Source: Petasospora fabianii
Taxonomy: Eukaryota > Ascomycota > Saccharomycetes > Phaffomycetales > Wickerhamomycetaceae
Assembly (NCBI GenBank): GCA_022641835.1
Contig: CP048723.1
Coordinates: 124,001-188,000, forward strand
Reading direction: 5' to 3'
Length of the DNA stretch: 64,000 nt
Part shown: positions 53,855 through 63,135 of the stretch, one piece after another
Numbering within the stretch: the stretch's first letter is position 1
Layout: each line of letters starts with the position of its first letter
Position numbers and translations under genes: made by a program
The notes under the pieces: generated by a model
Database searches by the model: none
What the model was told of the DNA's origin: nothing
What the model saw: only the letters and a program-made list of their open reading frames with translations

Positions 53855-56791
53855 TTAATCCCAACTAGTGGCACTCTTTAGGATGTATTTTGTAAGCTTC
53901 TCCTTCTCCAACCTTGTCTTTTGTTCTCCAGCAACCACATTGGTAGCAAGTCTAACATCCTTTGGCACGTTGAGTTCTCTTGTATCGAGTCTACCTTTTG
54001 AGCCTCTTGTAACCAACTTGAACGCAACTTTACCAGAAGTGGTATCAATACCATTTGTAGCACCTGTTTGTGGTGTGTTAACGGTGATAGTCTTTGGTAA
54101 GTCAACAGCGGCCTTATCAGATTTCTGAGCATGCATACTGTCAAACACCATCTTTTTGAACTCCTTCTCTAGTTTCTCTTCAATTCTCTTCTCTTCTTCC
54201 TCTAAAAGTTTCTTCTCATAAGCCTCATAAGATAGTTGTGCCTCCTTCTCTTCATCTGATGGTTTTAACATGTCGATATCAGATCTTTCCTCATCTTCCT
54301 CATCATCATCATCATCCTCATCATCATCATCTTCATCCTCATCATCCTCTTCCTCTTCCTCGTCGTCATCATCTTCATCGTCGTCATCGTCGTCACCTTC
54401 ACCCTTAGCAAAGCCCTTAGTCTTAACAACCTCGCTCAATCTCTCAATAGCCTCTCTTCCACTAGGAGCCCTAGAGAACGAGTACTTATTAAAGCAATTG
54501 ACAATCTTGAAATCGATCTCCTTTGGGATTGGCTGCTCTTTGATCCAGATGTAATAGTCAAAGAAGTGCAACAACACATCGAGTCGATCTTTCATCTTAT
54601 CTGAACCCATTGAAGAGTTCTGTAAGAGGATACACACGAGTTGAATTCTAAAGTATTCATCTGGAAGATCAATCTCACTCAACTCCATTGGGTTTGGAGA
54701 GTTATTTGGATGTCCAAATGTAAGGATCTTAAATATCAAATCATGGACCACCATGACACCAATGATACCGAGTTCGTAGATCTGAGAGATGTAATAACAC
54801 TGCGAGAGACGGATTCTGTTGTATCTATAATCGTTAACCTCCATCCCACGAAGGATGTTCTCAAGGACAGTGTCAACAACGGCAATCTTGAAGTTCCTTG
54901 GCATGGTCTTCAAGACTTGTGAGAGCGCAGGAACGTTCTCATATCTTAGTTTGTTTGGTTTAGTAAACAGTGCCATCATTGTCTTCTGAAGTTCTGGGTC
55001 AGTAAGATCAACGGCATTGACAATCTTTCGGATGTTCTTTACTGTCCGTGAAGTCAATTCGTTACGGATGATTTGCTTTAGGAAAAGTTGTTCTGGGGTA
55101 TAGTTCTTGGCTTGTGATTGTAATGATTTGATACTTGGTGGTTTAAGCACCAGGAACAAGTTTGAGATGGCCATCTTATTGTTGATGGTGAGTTTATCCG
55201 TCTTGCGCTTCATCTCCAATAACACGAGCATCTCCTCCATCAATGTGTTATGCTCATTCAAGAGGTACTTACCACAGAACTCAAAGAAGATACTTAAGAT
55301 CTCAATGTTGTTTGGAGTGGTGAGGTTCAAGATGAGGGAACGGATCTTGTGGAATGCAACATGCTCTGGGACGAGTTCAAACTTGATCAATTCACAAAAG
55401 AAGACAATATTCTTGAAATTGAGTCCATTATGGTGGATCTGTGATCTAAAACCTTGGTCCAAATAGGTCAATAACTCCTCTTGGATATCCTCCAGATATG
55501 GCATGTTTGACTTTATGAATCTTGCATACACTTTACACTTACCAATCTCCTTTGAAGTGATAAAGTGCTTAACAAGTCTGTTCTTAGAAGCCTTATTGCA
55601 GAGTTTAAGCCTCCAGAATTGAAGGACACATTCATCAATGTCTTTCATTGTAGAAGCAGTCTCTAGCTGAAGCAAGAAATCGGTCATTTCTTCACCTTTT
55701 GAAACATTAGTCTCATCTGCATTGGCCTCATCAATGAGCTCCTGGGACAATTCTGGTAGAGTCTGATAGAATCTCTTCTCTTCATCATTCTGGAAAGCAC
55801 CGTCTTTAGAAATGATCACTGAGTCTGCAACTTCAGCCATCTCCTCATCCATACCATCTTCCTCCAACAACGGAAGATCCACACCTAATACTGGTGCTAA
55901 TACTTCAGAAGCTGTCTTAAAGTTCTCCAACAGTTCACCCATCTCGTTAAGCTCAGTCTCCAGTTCTTCCAAGATACGACCTGTTCTGATCTGTGCTTTG
56001 TATTTACGCTGCACCAAATCTTTAACCTTCTTATGAAGACTCTCTGTACGTTGGACAACAGCCTCTGTGTATGTCTTTAACACAGCTCGTATTCCTTCGT
56101 CTTTCTCCACGAGTGAAGAGAATCTCTTAACAAAAGTCTGCGCTAGTGAGAGAGTGATACCCGTCCTGAGCTTGAAAGCGAGCACTTCCTTGAGACATAA
56201 CACGATGATAGAATCTGTAGTTTGCTTCCTCATCATGACCCAATGTGGTTGATCTAAAGTATCGTTAATCGAATGGAAGATCCCCACACCGGCAAAGATG
56301 GTAAGCATTCTAATGAGTACTTTTGCCTTGGTCATATGCTCTTTCTCCTCCTTCGGGCCCGAAGCATTCAACGGACTCTCAAGCTCCTGGTAGAACCATG
56401 TAAGCAACTTAGAAGTGAACTCTGGACAGAATCTTTGGTGAAGAAGAGATACAATCTCAGTAGCTGCCGAGGTATCAACCGTCTTACACTTGATCAAACC
56501 TTCCTGCACTGCGATGATGATCTCAGAAGTGTACTTGCTCAACGAGAGTTGTGATATGTCTCTTATGATGGAATCTTGTGAATCCTTCGTTATACTCTTA
56601 GCCAATCTCTTAACAAATGCACTATTCTTCTTAAATGATGAGTCTGGTGACTTTGGCTCAAAGAGCTCACCTTCCCATGCGGCCAAGTTCTTTGCTAGCA
56701 GCTCTTCTCTGCGGGCCTATGTTAAGCTGTTAGTCTTGTGCTTTGTGGTCATATAGTATCACTGATCCAGTATAACACTCACTTCCTCCAT
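53855..56791 (-). CDS. NMD2: Nonsense-mediated decay factor Upf2/Nmd2, spliced
   Basis: Cytoplasmic scaffold of nonsense-mediated mRNA decay that bridges Upf1 and Upf3. Two exons on the minus strand: 56791-56783 (ATGGAGGAA) and 56716-53855. The 66-nt intron has donor GTGAGT, branch point GACTAAC (56735-56729) and acceptor ATAG. The product begins MEEARREELLAKNLAAWEGE and has 956 residues (S. cerevisiae Nmd2 has 1089 and carries an intron at the same place). Three MIF4G-type helical regions fill most of the length. A long Asp/Glu run follows (about residues 800-835, coded at 54284-54396). The C-terminal Upf1-binding part (AFKLVTRGSKGRLDTRELNV) is present. Confidence 0.94.
54284..54396. repeat. 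GAT/GAA-rich simple repeat inside NMD2
   Basis: Over 110 bp of TCA/TCC/TCT units on the plus strand coding an almost pure Asp/Glu tract on the minus strand. It also produces a long artificial Ser run in the plus-strand frame. Confidence 0.9.
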
Positions 56792-56944
56792 CTTAACGTC
56801 TATCACCACAATCTTTACCTCAAAGAGTGTTGGATGATGGATGAGGGTAACGTTGAAGTTAAAAAAAAGTCGCGGGTATCAACTCTCGTATACTCTTATG
56901 TCTATGGAGATCAACTGAGTTCTAACCCAAACTCATTAATCCAA

Positions 56945-58840
56945 ATGCCTCCAAGGGCCAAGAGAGTGTTAGGACAGCCAGTAGCTGTATTAGAGCCTAG
57001 GACTCCATCTCCCTTGAAAGAATCCCGATCAAATGACCTCATTCCGGCCAGGTCCTTGACCCCTGAGCTAACACATGAGCCAGATGTTATCGAGTCCATT
57101 GAGGTTTCCCGATCAGAGACGCCATTACAGTCACTAAAGGATGATAGTACCGATTCAGAGCTTCCATGTCCCATATGTGGCGAAGCAATGGTGTCTTTAT
57201 TGCAATTAAACCGACATCTTGACGATGAACATGGCTTTGGAGTCTCGACCGAGACGTCACAACCACCAACTATACAGATTAACGGTACACCAACACAGAT
57301 TATTACACAGACAGGTTCCCCTTCGTTCATTAACACACTTAGTCCACCGGCAAATGAGGAGCTTCGATCATGGCTCCGCAAGACAAACGAGGTGAAGACT
57401 AAACTTCAAGCTACTCTGCCCAAATCCTTAGCAAAGCTCGACATATTTGATTCAAACAGTACTAGTGGTACCATTAATAACGGCTCCATGACTCCAGATT
57501 CAAGAACAAGTTCAAGTGCATCGATGAGTGCGCTCCCAGAGATCCAAGTCACGAGGAAACATTGGCAAAGACCAACCGTTCACGACTCATGTTCCTTCCC
57601 AGGGTGTAAGAAACCATTGAACATCAAGAATGGTATCATCAATTGTCGCAAATGTGGACTCCTCTATTGTCATCAACACTCTTCATACCGTGTTAAGCTC
57701 GGTGCAGATGCGCATTATAACCATAGAGGCGTCTGGAGTCGATGCTGTGAGACTTGCTTTATCAATAAGCCCGGTTACACTGATTATGGATCATTCAAGG
57801 TGCTTACCCCAACTTTTAAAGAACTTAGACAAAAGAAGATTGATGAGAGACAACTATATGAGAACAAATTGGAAAAACGTGTTATAAATCTAACATCTAT
57901 GCTTAACAGTATCGATAAGGAGTTCAACTCATCAGAGTTCAATAGTAACTTCCTTAACTTCAAGATCAATTCAAAGAAACGTCAAGTTGAACAACAACTT
58001 GTCACTTGGGAAGACAGTTCTCATGTCTTAAACTGTTTCCTCTGCCTACGTAACTTTGGATTCATGTTACGGAAACATCATTGTCGTCTCTGTGGTCGTG
58101 TTGTATGTGGTGATATTGAAACAGGTTGTTCAATGGAGGTACCCATAAACCATCTAACGACTCTGTTAGATGTCCCACGTGTAAACGATTCATCTACAAT
58201 AAGAATGTGTCGAAGTTGTAAGAATGTACTATTTCTTAAGAGAAACTTCCAAATGGATACAAAGGAGCCATTAACACCATTATTGGAGAAATTTGAGACT
58301 CAACAGAATGTTAAGAGAGCAATTCTTGTGTTAATGCCTCGGTTCCAGGATATGCTTCATCGTCTTCAAACAGATAAGAATAAATCAAAGACTATTACTC
58401 AAGAGACTTCAAAATTACGCAAAAGACTTGTGGATTCATTTGCCCTATTTGACAAATTGACAAAGGAGATTGTTGGGTTAGAATGTATGACAAGAGATGA
58501 GACATTACTTCAACTTGCTATCAAAACTGAATCTGCATCATTCATTAAGACTAATATGGCACCTTTGAAACAACTTCCAGAGCTTTTACAGAAGATTGAA
58601 GCTGATTCAAAGCAATCTATACCAAAACCCAAATTCACTAGAGATCAAGTCGCTGCTATCAAGAGAAACCGAGAAGAACTTATGGTATTACAAGAACAGA
58701 AGTTCCTCGTCACTGATATGATTGAAACTTGTAAGAAACAGAGAAGATTTGATGAGATTACTGCATTAGATGAGAACTTGAAAGAACTGGACAAGAGCAT
58801 TGAACAGTTACAAAATGAGCTTGGCGATGAGGGCTTTTAA
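56945..58840 (+). CDS. PEP7: Pep7/Vac1, FYVE-domain endosomal tethering factor
   Basis: Effector of the Rab5 homologue Vps21 that binds PI3P and Vps45 in Golgi-to-endosome vesicle docking. From ATG 56945 the protein has 631 residues. It shows an N-terminal C2H2 finger (CPICGEAMVSLLQLNRHLDD, about 75-95), a first FYVE-like zinc site (about 215-285, CSFPGCKKPLN...CRKCGLLYCHQHS), a true FYVE core (about 365-430, RKHHCRLCGRVVC), and C-terminal coiled coils. This order is that of S. cerevisiae Pep7 (515 aa). In-frame ATGs at 56834 and 56837 would add about 37 residues, but MPPRAKRVLG looks the better start; this choice is uncertain. It is head-to-head with NMD2 across about 150 bp. Confidence 0.9.
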   Translation: MPPRAKRVLGQPVAVLEPRTPSPLKESRSNDLIPARSLTPELTHEPDVIESIEVSRSETPLQSLKDDSTDSELPCPICGEAMVSLLQLNRHLDDEHGFGVSTETSQPPTIQINGTPTQIITQTGSPSFINTLSPPANEELRSWLRKTNEVKTKLQATLPKSLAKLDIFDSNSTSGTINNGSMTPDSRTSSSASMSALPEIQVTRKHWQRPTVHDSCSFPGCKKPLNIKNGIINCRKCGLLYCHQHSSYRVKLGADAHYNHRGVWSRCCETCFINKPGYTDYGSFKVLTPTFKELRQKKIDERQLYENKLEKRVINLTSMLNSIDKEFNSSEFNSNFLNFKINSKKRQVEQQLVTWEDSSHVLNCFLCLRNFGFMLRKHHCRLCGRVVCGDIETGCSMEVPINHLTTLLDVPRVNDSSTIRMCRSCKNVLFLKRNFQMDTKEPLTPLLEKFETQQNVKRAILVLMPRFQDMLHRLQTDKNKSKTITQETSKLRKRLVDSFALFDKLTKEIVGLECMTRDETLLQLAIKTESASFIKTNMAPLKQLPELLQKIEADSKQSIPKPKFTRDQVAAIKRNREELMVLQEQKFLVTDMIETCKKQRRFDEITALDENLKELDKSIEQLQNELGDEGF

Positions 58841-58847
58841 CTACTCA

Positions 58848-58905
58848 TATATATATATATATATGTATGTATGTATGTATAGACATATATATCTATATGT
58901 ATATA
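58848..58905. repeat. AT and GTAT simple repeat
   Basis: (AT)n of about nine units followed by (GTAT)n of about four and further alternating AT, just past the PEP7 stop. Confidence 0.85.
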
Positions 58906-59102
58906 CCACTAAGCAGTGTACCATTAATGAAGCAAACCACCATTAAGTAAACTAATGATTACGTAATACATATATATCTATACGATTGTGTCCCCTAACA
59001 ACTTTTTTCGCGACATAAACAAAACTAACATTATGGGTCAATGATCTCTTTACTTGTTTTATATGAATATCTCTTGTATTAACTGATCTGATTGACTATA
59101 AG

Positions 59103-60392
59103 ATGTTCCATGTCATTGGACGAGATGAGCAGAAGGAACTGCTCGAAGCTTTTCTCGGTGCAGAGGTTTCAACGGCTCCACCATCGCTCATTGTTCATGG
59201 ACCAACATCCACTGGTAAAACATTAACTTTGAGATGCGTACTTGATCAACTTAAAGTACGACAAACTTGGGTATCGTGTGATGAGTGTGTCTCATCAAAG
59301 ATCTTATGGAAGAAAGTTATGCAGGGAATCAGACTTGACTCGGGGAAAGTTGGTAAGAAGGATCTTACGTTAGATGCCCTATCAACTGGGTCCTTCCAGG
59401 CCTTCTTGAAACAATTACACGATTTTGTTATGGATTATGATTATAACGAGATGCATTATGTGGTACTTGATCGATGTGATCAAATCATGGAAGATGGTGA
59501 TGATCTATTTAGAAATTTCAGAAAGTTTCATGAAGTTACAAGCATTTCAAACATATGTGTCATATTCGTCTGTACCACTATACCAAGACAACTCATCACT
59601 GCTACGATCCCAGCGGTATGTTTCGACAATTACACAAGTCAAGAAGCCATTTTCATCTTATCAGATAACGTATTATGTCAATTCCCAGAAAATCTATTCA
59701 TTAGTACGAAAATGCAGGATCAATTTTGGGAAAGTTATGTTAAGTTGATTGTTGAGTCCTATTACACATACACCACCAATGTTGTCCTTCTCAGAAGCAT
59801 ATTGATCAAACTTTGGCCCAAATTCATTGAACCAGTCATTTCTGGTGAAATTAAACTACAGGATTTCCATCTTCTTTATAGAAAGAACTTCAAACTCATT
59901 GGATCCGAGTTCGCAATCACTACATCTATAGTCGATGATCTCGAAGACCAAGAGGAAACACTCACCTCAAATCTTCCAAATATGTCAAAGATTCTACTTC
60001 TTGCAGGTTATATCGCTTCGTTCAATGATGTGAAATATGATTGGGTCTTCTTCGCCAAGCTTAAGGATTATCATAAGAAGAAAACAGGACACAAATCATG
60101 GAGAACTGTTCGTGTTGATTCACGTCTTTTGGAACCATCTCCATTCGACTTAGAACGTCTCTTTGCCATCACTCATGCCTTGTACAACATTGAATCAGGA
60201 TTACAGCTTGCACCATCGGTTGATCTCATGACACAAGTGGCCAATCTTGGTAGTATGAAACTGTTCTTGAAATCAAGTAATGTCGATTACATTGGTGGTA
60301 AGACAAAATGGAAAATCAACTGTTCTTATGATTTCATCAAGGGTATTGCTAATGATCTCAGTTTCCCAATTGATAACTATCTGGCTGAATGA
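59103..60392 (+). CDS. ORC5: Origin recognition complex subunit 5
   Basis: AAA+ subunit of the nuclear origin recognition complex that marks replication origins and loads MCM. The 429 residues have Walker A GPTSTGKT (about 33-40), a Walker B-like segment YVVLDRCDQIM (about 120) and sensor-type IFVCTTIPRQL. The C-terminal half contains the helical lid and winged-helix region (RVDSRLLEPSPFDLERLFAI, then HALYNIES). The ATG at 59103 directly gives MFHVIGRDEQKELLEAFLGA, the usual N-terminal helix of Orc5. S. cerevisiae Orc5 has 479 residues. Its stop is 27 bp from that of the convergent WD40 gene. The core of the FAD2/MRPL35 18-bp element lies about 110 bp upstream in reverse orientation. Confidence 0.87.
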   Translation: MFHVIGRDEQKELLEAFLGAEVSTAPPSLIVHGPTSTGKTLTLRCVLDQLKVRQTWVSCDECVSSKILWKKVMQGIRLDSGKVGKKDLTLDALSTGSFQAFLKQLHDFVMDYDYNEMHYVVLDRCDQIMEDGDDLFRNFRKFHEVTSISNICVIFVCTTIPRQLITATIPAVCFDNYTSQEAIFILSDNVLCQFPENLFISTKMQDQFWESYVKLIVESYYTYTTNVVLLRSILIKLWPKFIEPVISGEIKLQDFHLLYRKNFKLIGSEFAITTSIVDDLEDQEETLTSNLPNMSKILLLAGYIASFNDVKYDWVFFAKLKDYHKKKTGHKSWRTVRVDSRLLEPSPFDLERLFAITHALYNIESGLQLAPSVDLMTQVANLGSMKLFLKSSNVDYIGGKTKWKINCSYDFIKGIANDLSFPIDNYLAE

Positions 60393-60419
60393 ATGATGTC
60401 TTTAATCATAACAAAACCC

Positions 60420-61922
60420 TCATAATGCATCATAATCTAAACACTTCGTTAAACTTTCTCTCTCATACATCAACACACCTCCAATTGCTTCATCACTAAC
60501 GCCAATAACTAAACCTTCACCACCTTCATCATCCATCTTAACAAACTCAGCACCAGCAACTTTCCCAAACATACTCAAACACTGTTTATTCCCGACCCCA
60601 TTCTCTAGATTGCAACTCAGGTCAACCACATTAACATAATCAACGCTTTCGCTGAACACCAATGCAGAATCATCATGGTTGAACTGAACAGTACACACAG
60701 AACTGTTTCCCTCACCAGACATACAACACATCTCCTCCTTAAGAGACCTCACATCCCACATCCTCACAGTTCCATCCTGAGACCCCGTGGCGATTGTGAG
60801 ACCATCATGAGACCAATCTGAAGTGAAGCAGAAGTCACGATGACCACGAAGAATGGATATAGGTGTTGATGGATTGATTCGGGTGTCAAAGATGAATGTG
60901 TTGATGTTATCACCAGCCATGAGTCGAAGAGAAGGATCAAGTGGATGTAAAGATATATGATTCACGGCCCATGGCATGTGTGATTCCTGGAAAGTCTTGG
61001 AACTGTGTAGGTCCATTTCAAATATAATGCGATCATTGCTAGAGAAGATGGTGATGTTAGTGTTTGGTATTGTCTTGGTGAAATTGACAATTCCATTACC
61101 ACTAATTGTCAGTGTTCTTTGCGATGTCTTGCCCGTCTTTAGATCATGAATGAAATATGTACCTGTCAGAGTCCCAACTATTAGTATACCACTACTAACC
61201 TCAATGGTGGAAATCCTGTTGAATGGATCTTCTTTAAGCTCAAGCACTGTGATGATTTCCCCACTAATCAAGTTAAGCTTCTTCACTATCGGGTAAGTCA
61301 CCGTCTGTCCATAGAAATCTCTGCTAGTTTCAATGGCAACATAGTAAACACTCATAAATCTACCATCAACACACATCAGCTCGTTCCTTAATTGGAAATG
61401 TGTGATCCTTGGGCGTGGTTTCTTCCAGAAAGACTTGAACTCCCATATGTCCATTACGTCTCTCAGGTCGACATTGATATCACTTAGGGCCCTTTCCTTG
61501 CAGAACGGTGTGTTCACAAATGAACGATACCGTCTTCTTCTAAGATCTAACAACTGCTCTCTCTGCATCTCATCCCATACAAGTCCCTGATGATCAACGC
61601 CTTTCTTCTCCACATCATCCGGGGTAACAACATCACTTGGCTCCTGTAGTCTTCTTTTCAGCTCCTCGAGACATGACACCAACTCAGCGCTATTTGGTGG
61701 TAAGCTTTCACCAAATGGATGCCCCCATGTGCTCTTAAACTCATTACTGATCAAATTGTACACGAAATTGAGAAAGTCCGTATCTAAACAGTCGAATGCC
61801 TCACCTTCACCAACTATAGACATCCCCTCTATCACCTGTTCTGAGTAAAAATCCCGAAGATCTCCTCCCGTGAGTACACTATAGGGAGCTGAGTGTGTCA
61901 AATCCATCCTTTCCCTATTCAT
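60420..61922 (-). CDS. WD40-repeat protein, 500 aa, unnamed
   Basis: Soluble beta-propeller protein. Residues about 1-170 are helical and charged with no clear domain. From about 175 onward come WD-type blades, the best being ISILRGHRDFCFTSDWSHDG followed by LTIATGSQDGTVRMWDVRSL. Neighbouring, weaker repeats (SLHPLDPSLRLMAGDNINTF, VQFNHDDSALVFSESVDYVN) are also visible. A segment FWKKPRPRITHFQLRNEL precedes the propeller and recalls a group of fungal WD40 proteins that includes S. cerevisiae YLR149C (Gid11), but I am not sure of that link. ATG at 61922. The promoter is shared with CTK3. Confidence 0.75.
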   Translation of the reverse strand: MNRERMDLTHSAPYSVLTGGDLRDFYSEQVIEGMSIVGEGEAFDCLDTDFLNFVYNLISNEFKSTWGHPFGESLPPNSAELVSCLEELKRRLQEPSDVVTPDDVEKKGVDHQGLVWDEMQREQLLDLRRRRYRSFVNTPFCKERALSDINVDLRDVMDIWEFKSFWKKPRPRITHFQLRNELMCVDGRFMSVYYVAIETSRDFYGQTVTYPIVKKLNLISGEIITVLELKEDPFNRISTIEVSSGILIVGTLTGTYFIHDLKTGKTSQRTLTISGNGIVNFTKTIPNTNITIFSSNDRIIFEMDLHSSKTFQESHMPWAVNHISLHPLDPSLRLMAGDNINTFIFDTRINPSTPISILRGHRDFCFTSDWSHDGLTIATGSQDGTVRMWDVRSLKEEMCCMSGEGNSSVCTVQFNHDDSALVFSESVDYVNVVDLSCNLENGVGNKQCLSMFGKVAGAEFVKMDDEGGEGLVIGVSDEAIGGVLMYERESLTKCLDYDAL

Positions 61923-62248
61923 TTAATAAACATAATCATCTAATCTTCAAAGGTGTGTCTATTAATGTGATTAGTCTAATCCACCCGTAAGGTGCAACAG
62001 GTTAAAGAGAGTATATCACGTGACCTGCTTATGTAAGTAATTACAAATCGCGTCCACCAAGGCCAAAAAAAGGCGAGCCAAGTTTAATGTATATACTCTC
62101 CTTATCTGTCTTTCTCTCTCTGAAGACTTCTACTCATCAACATTTTGTCGTAAAGTGCACACTCATCTGTCACTTTCACCACTTCATTGTTCCCACACTG
62201 CGCTTCAAGACCCCACTCATACGTCCACCGCATCTCCCTGTTGTCAAG
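61923..62248. promoter_or_regulatory. Divergent promoter, WD40 gene / CTK3, with TCACGTGA
   Basis: About 325 bp. A TCACGTGA E-box palindrome lies at 62016-62023, roughly midway. The frame upstream of CTK3 is open from an ATG at 62087, but the predicted extension is low in coding character and absent from the family, so it is treated as 5' leader. Confidence 0.55.
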
Positions 62249-63055
62249 ATGGATCCCTTCGAGGCACGTCTCCAATTCATTCAAATCCTTGAAGCGTTGA
62301 ACCCGTCCTCTGTGACGCTATCAAGGGCAATTGGATTCGCCTTGAAGAACATGGAGATGCATGAGGATTTCCACTCGGTGATATTGGAGGAACTGGACAA
62401 GATTGACATCAATGCCCGTATGAATGTTATGTACTTCATAGAGGCACTAGTTCATAACATTTGCTCTCAAAACTCGAGTAGAGAGTTAAGACAAAGGCCA
62501 TATTTGGCAAACATTGAAAGGGACTTCCACATAATATTACAGAAAGTGATACCGAGTGATAATTTGGTGAATTTGAATGGTTCTGTGAATATCCTTGTCG
62601 AAGTGGAGAAGTGCTACAACGTTGATGATTCAGAACTCTGGAGATCTTACCTTAGTCTATCATTAGACAAGACCCCTGAGATTCCTGAAGAAGTCGAGAA
62701 GGGATTCCCAGAGGCATGGATATATCTGATCAATCAGAAAAAGAGAGGACTCGAGGCTCGTCTAAAACTCCTTCATGATAAATCCACAGCTCAAGAAGTT
62801 GAAGAGAATGGAGAAAAACCATTGAATCAAGACCTTGAGCAACTCTCACGTAAGCAGATATTACAACGAATGGAAGCTGACAGAGAACGTCACAAAAGAC
62901 ATAAGGAAACCAATTGGCATGTTATTAGACCATTGGGTAAAGTTGACAGAGCAGAATTTGAAAAAATTTGGCACCAGTATAGTGCTCTCGATGACCATGA
63001 TCTCGAGGAAATGAGAGATCTATATCAAGAAGCCGCAGAGAGTTATCTCGCTTAA
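62249..63055 (+). CDS. CTK3: CTD kinase I gamma subunit Ctk3
   Basis: Regulatory subunit of the Ctk1-Ctk2-Ctk3 kinase that phosphorylates Ser2 of the RNA polymerase II C-terminal domain. From ATG 62249 the protein has 268 residues. It begins MDPFEARLQFIQILEALNPS, the conserved Ctk3 N-terminus. The CTD-interacting-domain-like fold occupies about residues 1-135 (FHSVILEELDKIDINARMNV, MYFIEALVHN). The C-terminal part has a charged helix (QILQRMEADRERHKRHKETN) and a conserved end (ALDDHDLEEMRDLYQEA). A CTG codon encodes the conserved Leu of LEEL, in line with the standard code. S. cerevisiae Ctk3 has 296 residues. Confidence 0.92.
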   Translation: MDPFEARLQFIQILEALNPSSVTLSRAIGFALKNMEMHEDFHSVILEELDKIDINARMNVMYFIEALVHNICSQNSSRELRQRPYLANIERDFHIILQKVIPSDNLVNLNGSVNILVEVEKCYNVDDSELWRSYLSLSLDKTPEIPEEVEKGFPEAWIYLINQKKRGLEARLKLLHDKSTAQEVEENGEKPLNQDLEQLSRKQILQRMEADRERHKRHKETNWHVIRPLGKVDRAEFEKIWHQYSALDDHDLEEMRDLYQEAAESYLA

Positions 63056-63135
63056 TGACTATGTTTTATGAAACTACCTTGATCGTAGCTAGGCAACTAC
63101 TTTTTTATTCTTCTTCATCTGTACAATAAAGTGTC

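Noticed and set aside
54270-54554. Plus-strand ORF with a long Ser run
   Set aside because: Antisense shadow of the NMD2 Asp/Glu tract.
62087-62248. 54-residue N-terminal extension of CTK3 from an earlier in-frame ATG
   Set aside because: MDPFEAR is the conserved Ctk3 start; the extension is His/Leu-rich leader without family support.
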